From Parcubacteria group bacterium GW2011_GWB1_40_14 (lineage in GTDB: Bacteria > Patescibacteriota > Minisyncoccia > Terrybacterales > GWB1-40-14), in NCBI GenBank assembly GCA_000996085.1, contig LBYG01000024.1, forward strand, positions 1-36,695: DNA of 36,695 nt, written 5' to 3'. Both the position numbers and the translations under genes were made by a program. Positions 26,774 through 34,160 of this stretch are shown one piece after another; within the stretch, counting starts at the first letter, position 1; each line of letters opens with the position of its first letter. Below the pieces are notes generated by a model, which saw nothing but the letters and a program-made list of their open reading frames with translations, was not told the origin of the DNA and ran no database searches.

Positions 26774-27382
26774 GTGACAATTATGACTAAAGTTTTAAAC
26801 CGTTTTAGCGCTTTAAATCCTCAAAAGAGGCAAGGCGGTTTCACCTTAATAGAGCTTTTGGTGGTTATTGCAATAATCGCGGTTTTGGCCGCCGTCGTAT
26901 TGGTCGCCCTCGGAAATGCCCGCACAAGAGCTCGTGATGCCAGGAGAGTTTCTGACCTAAACAACGTGGCATTGGCATTGGAGGTCTACCTCGACACAAC
27001 GAACGTAGCAACATATCCTACAGCTGGAGTTGCCGCGCCAAGCAATGCTCAATGGGCAACGATGGTAACGTCTTTACGTGGTGCCAACGTTATTCAGGGA
27101 ACAATTGAGGACCCTATCAATACTGCCGAGATGCTTTACAGGGCACAGACCAATTTAGCTAATGCTAACGGTACTGGCGCCGCAGTTGATACTTCCTATC
27201 TTATCGGCGCTGACCTTGAAACAACCAGTACAGCTTCTTGCGCCAGTGATTATGATGGCCCGAATATCGGTACTGTTGCAGTAGGCGCTACTGATTGTTC
27301 AGAGAACGCCGCATCTGATTGTGCAGGAGATGACACTCAAGAATTGGATTATTGCATTTGTAATGGTCCAGCTTGCGAGTAA
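26774..27382 (+). CDS. Major type IV pilin-like protein
   Basis: RQGGFTLIELLVVIAIIAVLAAVVLVAL class III signal; AGAAGGGGGG RBS. Confidence 0.92.
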   Translation: MTIMTKVLNRFSALNPQKRQGGFTLIELLVVIAIIAVLAAVVLVALGNARTRARDARRVSDLNNVALALEVYLDTTNVATYPTAGVAAPSNAQWATMVTSLRGANVIQGTIEDPINTAEMLYRAQTNLANANGTGAAVDTSYLIGADLETTSTASCASDYDGPNIGTVAVGATDCSENAASDCAGDDTQELDYCICNGPACE

Positions 27383-27402
27383 GAAACATTACAGTGTTTT
27401 TG

Positions 27403-27468
27403 TCCGGACTTGTCTTGATTTTACGTTTTAAATCGTAAAATTATATAGACAAGTCCGGATTGTTTTTA
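27403..27468 (+). terminator. Long nested hairpin terminator downstream of the pilin
   Basis: TCCGGACTTGTCT..AGACAAGTCCGGA with inner ATTTTACG..CGTAAAAT, then TTGTTTTT. Confidence 0.7.
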
Positions 27469-27490
27469 ACTAGATATTTATATTATCGAT

Positions 27491-28381
27491 ATGTTTGCTT
27501 TATCGGCAGTTTTTAGTTTTGTTTTTGGAGCTATTGCGGGCAGTTTTATAGATGCCGCCTCAGAGCGATGGGGACAGGATAAATCCATAATGGGACGCTC
27601 GCATTGTGTTTCGTGTGGTTATGTATTGAAATGGAAAGATCTGTTTCCGGTTTTTAGTTTTTTGGCACTACGTGGCCGATGCGCAAGTTGCGGGGTTAAT
27701 ATTCCGCGTAGGCATTTAATTATAGAAATTCTTACGGGGTTTATTTTTTTTGTTATTTTTTTAAGTTTGCCTCTTTCAAAGTATATTTTTGTTACGGGCA
27801 CAGAGATAGATCTAATTTTATTTGCCAATCTTTTATTTTTGTGGGTAGTAACCTCAGCTATTTTGATACTTATTTTGAGCGACGCAAGATTTTATATAAT
27901 ACCGGATATAGTTTCGATGCCGGGAGCTCTTGCGGTTTTAATTCTTGCGGCCTTGTTGGATTATGTTTTTCCTAACATAGACTCGATATCTTTTCTTGCT
28001 CAGGAAGGAGTCAATAATATTTTTTCACGCGTAATTCCTTCTTTTCCCGAAAGTTTATTGGGAGCGACAATCGGTTCGCTTTTCTTTTTTTCCATATCCT
28101 TTATTTCAAGAGGGAAGTGGATGGGATGGGGAGACGGTAAAATGGCCATGTTTTTGGGGGCGCTTTTCGGATGGCCGTTTGTGGTCTCGGTAGCATTCGC
28201 TTCTTTTGTATTGGGTTCATTTGTAGGGCTCTTTTTAATGCTTAAAAAAGAGGCAACAATGAAAAGCTTGTTGCCATTCGGAGTTTTCCTGGGCATTTCG
28301 GCTATTTTCTTTTTGATATTTCAGAATACATCTGACGGTCAAATGTTCAGATTTTTCTCTTCAAGCTTCTTTGCGCTTTAG
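27491..28381 (+). CDS. pilD: Prepilin peptidase PilD
   Basis: CVSCGYVLKWKDLFPVFSFLALRGRCASCG, LSDARFYIIPD, MGWGDGKMAMFLGALFGW. Confidence 0.93.
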   Translation: MFALSAVFSFVFGAIAGSFIDAASERWGQDKSIMGRSHCVSCGYVLKWKDLFPVFSFLALRGRCASCGVNIPRRHLIIEILTGFIFFVIFLSLPLSKYIFVTGTEIDLILFANLLFLWVVTSAILILILSDARFYIIPDIVSMPGALAVLILAALLDYVFPNIDSISFLAQEGVNNIFSRVIPSFPESLLGATIGSLFFFSISFISRGKWMGWGDGKMAMFLGALFGWPFVVSVAFASFVLGSFVGLFLMLKKEATMKSLLPFGVFLGISAIFFLIFQNTSDGQMFRFFSSSFFAL

Positions 28382-28431
28382 AGATATGGTACAATAAACC
28401 CAAGGTTAATTAATTAGAAATAAACAAAAAT

Positions 28432-28566
28432 ATGTTTACAAATTTTTTAAATAAACTAATGAATCGCCCTTCAGCCGAAGACAAAAAATTCTGGAAAGCG
28501 ATAGGCGTTCTCATTGCTTTTGCCGCAATCGGAGCGGTGTGGTTCCTTTTTGAATCATTACAATAA
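28432..28566 (+). CDS. Small single-TM protein (44 aa)
   Basis: MFTNFLNKLMNRPSAEDKKFWKAIGVLIAFAAIGAVWFLFESLQ*; in the pil locus, absent from the ORF track. Confidence 0.45.
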   Translation: MFTNFLNKLMNRPSAEDKKFWKAIGVLIAFAAIGAVWFLFESLQ

Positions 28567-28650
28567 TAGGTTTTGAGTCAAATATCGGGATAAGGTCTAA
28601 TTTATTTTTAGATATTCTTTTCCTTCACATAAATATTTTTATTTTTAAGC

Positions 28651-29139
28651 ATGCTTCGTCGTCTACCCAAAATTTTATTGCATCGCGTGCCTTTTTTGCA
28701 TAAAAAAGCGGCTGATCCAACCTACGGCCAGGTTTTGGGAATTTTATCTCTTTTTATTACTATAGGCGCGATATGGTTCATGTTCGCGACGTTGCGGTAT
28801 TCCGGAGTTTTTTATGGTCTTACTTCTAATTCATCGCAGAATGATCCATATCCTCCGATAAGAGGAGAGGCTTTTGTTCAGTTTGATTTTGGCGTTAAGC
28901 CATCAAGAGCTTTTCGTGGTTCAGTTATAGACGGAATGACGCTTAGTGAAACGATTCAGCAAGCTGCAATGGTTGGTAATTTTGATATAGTTTGGCAGCC
29001 ATTTATAACTATTGACGGTTTATCTGACGGCATGGAAGGCAAACAATGGGTTTTTTATAAGAACGAAAACAGAATAAATGAAACGCCAGATGTTGTGTCC
29101 GTAAAGCCGCAAGACGAAATATTTGCAAGATTTGAATAA
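28651..29139 (+). CDS. Membrane-anchored extracytoplasmic protein, possibly DUF4430-like
   Basis: N-terminal TM, then DGMTLSETIQQA...GKQWVFYKNENRINETPDVVSVKPQDEIFARFE. Confidence 0.5.
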   Translation: MLRRLPKILLHRVPFLHKKAADPTYGQVLGILSLFITIGAIWFMFATLRYSGVFYGLTSNSSQNDPYPPIRGEAFVQFDFGVKPSRAFRGSVIDGMTLSETIQQAAMVGNFDIVWQPFITIDGLSDGMEGKQWVFYKNENRINETPDVVSVKPQDEIFARFE

Positions 29140-29148
29140 ACAACTCTA

Positions 29149-29216
29149 GCGTTTAGCGTTTAGCGTTTAGGGTATAGGGTTACGCGGCTAACCGCTATAC
29201 GCTAAACGCTTTTTAA
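29149..29216. repeat. GCGTTTA direct repeats plus near-perfect hairpin, possible terminator
   Basis: GCGTTTAGCGTTTAGCGTTTAGGGTATAGGGTTA..TAACCGCTATACGCTAAACGCTTTTT. Confidence 0.7.
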
Positions 29217-29233
29217 ATAGAAATTTTATTTAC

Positions 29234-32200
29234 ATGGTGCTTAGGGATATTACAATTAAGAATAATACGCCCTTATCTTTGTTAAGAGGTGGTTATACTT
29301 TAATTGAGCTCACGGTTGTAGTATCAATTGTTGTTTTTGTTTCGATCGTTATATTGGTAAATACTAAAGGCAGTGATAGGGCACTGGCAGTTAAGCGTCA
29401 GTCCAATGATATTGCTTTATCTCTGGCAAAAGCCAGAGATAATGCCGCAAGTTCAACGCCTTATTTGGGACAAATAGTTTATGGTTATGGCGTGCGTTTT
29501 AATCTTCAAAGCGATAAACAGAGCTATATTATATTTGCGGACACAAATAATAACGCAAAATGTGACGACGTTGCTTGCGGGTGCACTTTTGGCTGCAAAC
29601 AAGAATTGGTGGAAAAACGTATTTTAGATTCTAAGACAACTTTAGATAATTTGGGCATGAACAGTGCTGATTCTTTATCTTATTGCAGCACAACCACATG
29701 CTCTTCTTTGACCGTATATTTTTGTCCACCCAACCCGAATACATTTATTTTTGGTCAGGGAGCCGCTGTTACCGCTCCATTTAATTGTTCTGCTTCAAAT
29801 TTGAACCCAAATAATATAGCCCGAGGAGATATTATAGTAGCCGGCTTGGGCGGGGGAACAAATCTTCAGTCTAAGGGTATAATTACCGTTAGAAAAACTT
29901 CAGCTATTCAGGTTGGATATAGTATTATGACGACCCCGGTGCCTCCTCCGCCTTCCCCGCCTGCATTGCCCTCAGAAAATCTTACACAGATCCGTTATCA
30001 TTGGAGAAATGATGTCGGAGGTGAGACGACCGCAAATTCCGCGACAGGTGGAACAGAAAATACTATTTTGAAGAATGTTTTGAAAAATGAAACCAAGCGC
30101 TTGCGTATAGAAATAGCAAACAAAGGAAGCGCTGATTCCGCATCAATCTCGTATCGTATTGAGTTTAGAGCCAAAGGTTCTTCTTGCGGCGATGATACCG
30201 TGGGAACGTGGCGTGACGTACAGACTGGCCCTGAATGGAATATGGCAAATAATTCCGGAGGAATAATTAATGCTTCCGCAACTTCCGACGTTAATCCTAT
30301 ATCAAGCGGGGGCGTTAATAATGAAAATCCAAGTTTTAAAGCAGGTTATTTTATGGATACGAGTAGCATAACTCCATCGATGACTTTAACTGCTTCTGAA
30401 TTTACAGAGCTTGAATATTCAATTCGTGCCGGCGGTCCGGCGCCAGATGGAGAAACATATTGTTTTCGTGTCACTAATGCAGCTTATGCCGCAGGCACTT
30501 CCAGCGCAACAAACAAATTTACATATCAAATTTATCCTGAACTTACTTTAGCCGGTCCAAGTTTAGCTCAAATTCACTATCGTTGGCGTGCTGATGATGG
30601 GGATGAGCCAGCGCCTCCGCCTATCGCTGGCGCAAGTTGGGCTACCGCTGAAGATACCAAGTTGGAAAATTTAATAGAAGGAAATCAACGTAGACTTCGT
30701 ATAGAGATTTCTAACCGGGGAGAAGATTCTTCTTTGGGAGCGCAGTATCAACTTGAATATAGATTAAAGAGCGGTTCTTCCTGTGGAGGTACGGGATGGG
30801 GCAAGGTGCCAGCGTTAATAGACATTGGATATTCCACTTCGCCATGGCAAATAGTTAATTCTGCGATTGTTGGTGTAACTGACGGCGAAGCTACAACTAA
30901 TTTTTTAGGAAGTCTTACTGACGACCCGGGAAAAACTTTCGCTCCAGGAAGGTTGCAGGAGGCAACAAATCTTACTGCCTCAATAACGCTTAGTAAAACC
31001 CAGTTTACAGAATTGGAATTTTCAATACGACCCACTGCGTTCGCACAAGACGGCACAACTACTTGTTTTCGTTTAACTAATGCCGGTTCAACCGCGGCAT
31101 TCGATTATATTTTATATCCTGAAGTTGGCACGGCTCCAGCACCGGAAATTTCGGTAAGCGATATTTCTAAATACGCATGGAATCCAAGCGCAGGATGGAT
31201 ATCTTTTAGGGATGACAGCGAAAACCGGGTGGTAAAAGTCGGTATAGTTGATTTTATTGGCAACGGAAAGATTTTAAGCACAGGTAATTTTGTAAGTTTT
31301 AATTGTGCCTCAGCTCCTAAAGCCGGCGGAGATTGTACACCAGCGGGTTCATCTGATTATAAAGTTACGAGGGACTCCAGTGGCAATGTTTTTGGATGGG
31401 CATGGAGCGATGACTATGGTTGGATAAGCTTGAATTGCGCAAACGATTTTAATCCTTCACTTGCCGGAGTCCAAGCCCAATGCTTAGCGCAAGGAGGCTA
31501 CGACTATAAAGTAACAATCAATGTAAACGACGGCGCTTTTCATGGCTGGGCATGGAACGATATTTTGGGTTGGATAAGTTTTAACTGCGCGGAAAATTCA
31601 GATGGAGTTTGTGTTTCTTCTAATTATGAAGTGCGTCTTGAAAGCCCACTTCCGCAAGGTTCCAATGTGCCACCTGACACTAAATGTAATGTTGATCCTT
31701 TAACGGGTTCTCCCGGTACAACAACATTTAATTATGATGCTTTAGGTACAAGCGATTTTGAAAATAATTATCCGATAACTTATTCTTGGGATCTAGACGG
31801 TAATGGGGTATTTGGTGATGCTACTGATGTGGGACCCGTTCAAAAAGTTTATCAGATTGATGGAAGATATACCGCTCAGGTTCGAGGAACAGATAATGTC
31901 GGGAATTCAAAAGTTGTTTCTTGTGCAGAAGTTACTGTAAGCAATCCGCCAGTTATGACTTCTTGTGTTAGGGTTAGCTCCATTCCTCCTTCCGGTTACT
32001 TTTTGACTACTGATCAGATAAGATACAGAATTAGTGCTTCTGATCCCGATAATAATCAGATTTACTATACTATAAATTGGGGAGATTTGAGCGCTTCTCG
32101 TGTTCCTTCGACTGGAATGGTTTTTGATGATATTGCCCAAGACGCGTATAAAATTTATTCTGCGCAGGGAACTTTTATTCCCAATGTTACGGTTACAGAT

Positions 32201-34045
32201 TCTTTCGGGGTTAGCAGTTCTCCTGCGTATAATTGTCCCTCGGTTATAGTAAAAGCTGTTCCAACTACCCCGACTTTAAGCGCGGTTCGTGGCAACCAAC
32301 AAGTCGCGCTTAGTTGGTTAGCGCCTTCTGATGATGGCGGCTCGCCAATAACTAATTACAAGATTTATCGCGGCACAACGTCAGGAAATCTTTCCCTGTT
32401 GACTACCGTAGGAAATGTTCTTTCTTATAACAATATAGAGCTTACTAATGGAACTACTTATTATTATCAAGTTGCCGCAGTTACGGTAGTTGGAGAAGGA
32501 TTCAAAAGTAATGAAGTAAGCGCTAAGCCGGCAACAGTTCCAAGCGCGCCAGGTGGCTTACTTGCAATCTCAGGAGACGCTCAAATAACTTTGAATTGGA
32601 ACGCGCCAAGTTCAGACGGAGGAGATTTTATAACTACATATTCTATATATAGAGGAACTTCGTCTGGAAATGAGACTTTCTTGCAAGATACAGGCAGTGC
32701 CGGGCTTTCATTTATTGATATCGGTTTGAATAATGGAACGACATACTATTATAAAGTTTCCGCGAAGAATCCTGTAGGTGAAAGTTTAGCTCAAAGTAAT
32801 GAAGCAAGCTCCACGCCGGTTGGTTTACCTGGCGCGCCGCAGAATCTTGCGGTATGTTCGCCGGACGCAAGTCCATGCGACGATCAATTAATTCTTACCT
32901 GGAATCCTCCGCTTTCAGACGGTGGCTCATCGATAATCGGTTATACTATTTATCGGCAAGATCGTATTCTCCCGATAGCCCAAGGAGCAACTTCTCCTTA
33001 TACAGATACTGACGGAATCACAAATGGAGCCCAGTATTGTTATACTGTGAAAGCGGTTAATGTTCGCGGTGTTGGTCCTGAAAGTTCACTGGTATGTTTT
33101 ACTCCTGCCGCGGCGCCATTTATCACGGCACAGAACGCGACTTCAGTCGCCGCGTTTTCCGCCACATTACAGAGTCTTATTAATCCTGGAGGAGCGGCAA
33201 CCACCGTATGGTATAGATATGGTACGTCAAACGGCACATGCAGTGATACTTTTGGAAGTGTTCAAACTTCAGATATTCTTATTTCATCAGGCACTATTGC
33301 AGTCCAGGAACCTCAGTCAGTTTCTAATTTACTTGCCGGTACGACATATTATTTCTGCGCGATAGCTGAAAACTGGCAGGGGAGAAGATATGGCGCGGTC
33401 TTGAGTTTTAAAACAACAATTGGTTTAAGAAATGTTGCAACGAACGGAACAAGCGCGGCCGATCCCAACCTTCCTATTAATAAACCCGCTGGAGTTGTTA
33501 CCGGAGATATTATGGTGGCTGCGATATTTACTAATTCAACTGTTACTATTACTCCGCCTGATGCTAGTTGGAGCACGGTTCTAAATACCGTTAACTCAAC
33601 TCTCGCACGACAGATTATATTTATGAAAATCGCAACTGCCAGTGAGCCTGCTTCGTATACGTTTACGTTTTCTTCATCTATACGTGCAGCTGGTGGAATT
33701 GCTGCTTATGCGGGCGTTAATACCGCTACACCTCTTAACGGTACCCCGGCAGGAAACATTTGTTCGTCTTCATGTGGTGCTACTATTAATGTTCCTTCGG
33801 TTACCACAAGTGTCCAGAAAACTATGGTATTGGCGTTCTTAGGCAAAACCAATAACAATCCCGCTTTGGGTCAGGTGAGTAATATGACTGAACATTGGGA
33901 TGTTTTTTCAACGGGTCCAAATCCTCGTATTGAATCTTCACAGGATGATTTATTATTGGGAACCAGCGGCGCGATCGGAACGCAGACAGCAAGCGGGGCT
34001 TCTGTCCCATGGATCGCGCAAATTATGGCGTTGAATCCTCAATAG
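29234..34045 (+). CDS. Giant pilin-like surface protein with FN3 and PKD-like domains (1603 aa)
   Basis: RGGYTLIELTVVVSIVVFVSIVILV class III signal; GWAW..GWISFNC repeats; SWDLDGNGVFGD PKD-like; three FN3-like domains (PTTPTLSAVRGNQQVALSWLAPSDDGGSPITNYKIYRG etc.). Confidence 0.85.
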   Translation: MVLRDITIKNNTPLSLLRGGYTLIELTVVVSIVVFVSIVILVNTKGSDRALAVKRQSNDIALSLAKARDNAASSTPYLGQIVYGYGVRFNLQSDKQSYIIFADTNNNAKCDDVACGCTFGCKQELVEKRILDSKTTLDNLGMNSADSLSYCSTTTCSSLTVYFCPPNPNTFIFGQGAAVTAPFNCSASNLNPNNIARGDIIVAGLGGGTNLQSKGIITVRKTSAIQVGYSIMTTPVPPPPSPPALPSENLTQIRYHWRNDVGGETTANSATGGTENTILKNVLKNETKRLRIEIANKGSADSASISYRIEFRAKGSSCGDDTVGTWRDVQTGPEWNMANNSGGIINASATSDVNPISSGGVNNENPSFKAGYFMDTSSITPSMTLTASEFTELEYSIRAGGPAPDGETYCFRVTNAAYAAGTSSATNKFTYQIYPELTLAGPSLAQIHYRWRADDGDEPAPPPIAGASWATAEDTKLENLIEGNQRRLRIEISNRGEDSSLGAQYQLEYRLKSGSSCGGTGWGKVPALIDIGYSTSPWQIVNSAIVGVTDGEATTNFLGSLTDDPGKTFAPGRLQEATNLTASITLSKTQFTELEFSIRPTAFAQDGTTTCFRLTNAGSTAAFDYILYPEVGTAPAPEISVSDISKYAWNPSAGWISFRDDSENRVVKVGIVDFIGNGKILSTGNFVSFNCASAPKAGGDCTPAGSSDYKVTRDSSGNVFGWAWSDDYGWISLNCANDFNPSLAGVQAQCLAQGGYDYKVTINVNDGAFHGWAWNDILGWISFNCAENSDGVCVSSNYEVRLESPLPQGSNVPPDTKCNVDPLTGSPGTTTFNYDALGTSDFENNYPITYSWDLDGNGVFGDATDVGPVQKVYQIDGRYTAQVRGTDNVGNSKVVSCAEVTVSNPPVMTSCVRVSSIPPSGYFLTTDQIRYRISASDPDNNQIYYTINWGDLSASRVPSTGMVFDDIAQDAYKIYSAQGTFIPNVTVTDSFGVSSSPAYNCPSVIVKAVPTTPTLSAVRGNQQVALSWLAPSDDGGSPITNYKIYRGTTSGNLSLLTTVGNVLSYNNIELTNGTTYYYQVAAVTVVGEGFKSNEVSAKPATVPSAPGGLLAISGDAQITLNWNAPSSDGGDFITTYSIYRGTSSGNETFLQDTGSAGLSFIDIGLNNGTTYYYKVSAKNPVGESLAQSNEASSTPVGLPGAPQNLAVCSPDASPCDDQLILTWNPPLSDGGSSIIGYTIYRQDRILPIAQGATSPYTDTDGITNGAQYCYTVKAVNVRGVGPESSLVCFTPAAAPFITAQNATSVAAFSATLQSLINPGGAATTVWYRYGTSNGTCSDTFGSVQTSDILISSGTIAVQEPQSVSNLLAGTTYYFCAIAENWQGRRYGAVLSFKTTIGLRNVATNGTSAADPNLPINKPAGVVTGDIMVAAIFTNSTVTITPPDASWSTVLNTVNSTLARQIIFMKIATASEPASYTFTFSSSIRAAGGIAAYAGVNTATPLNGTPAGNICSSSCGATINVPSVTTSVQKTMVLAFLGKTNNNPALGQVSNMTEHWDVFSTGPNPRIESSQDDLLLGTSGAIGTQTASGASVPWIAQIMALNPQ

Positions 34046-34160
34046 CAAATAATTTTTAATTTAGAATTGAGAATTTAAAATTTGTGCAGATAATTGTGCA
34101 TAACTTCTTTGTATATAAATGTTTTTGAAGTGGTATACTTTAAAGTAAGATAAAAATAGA

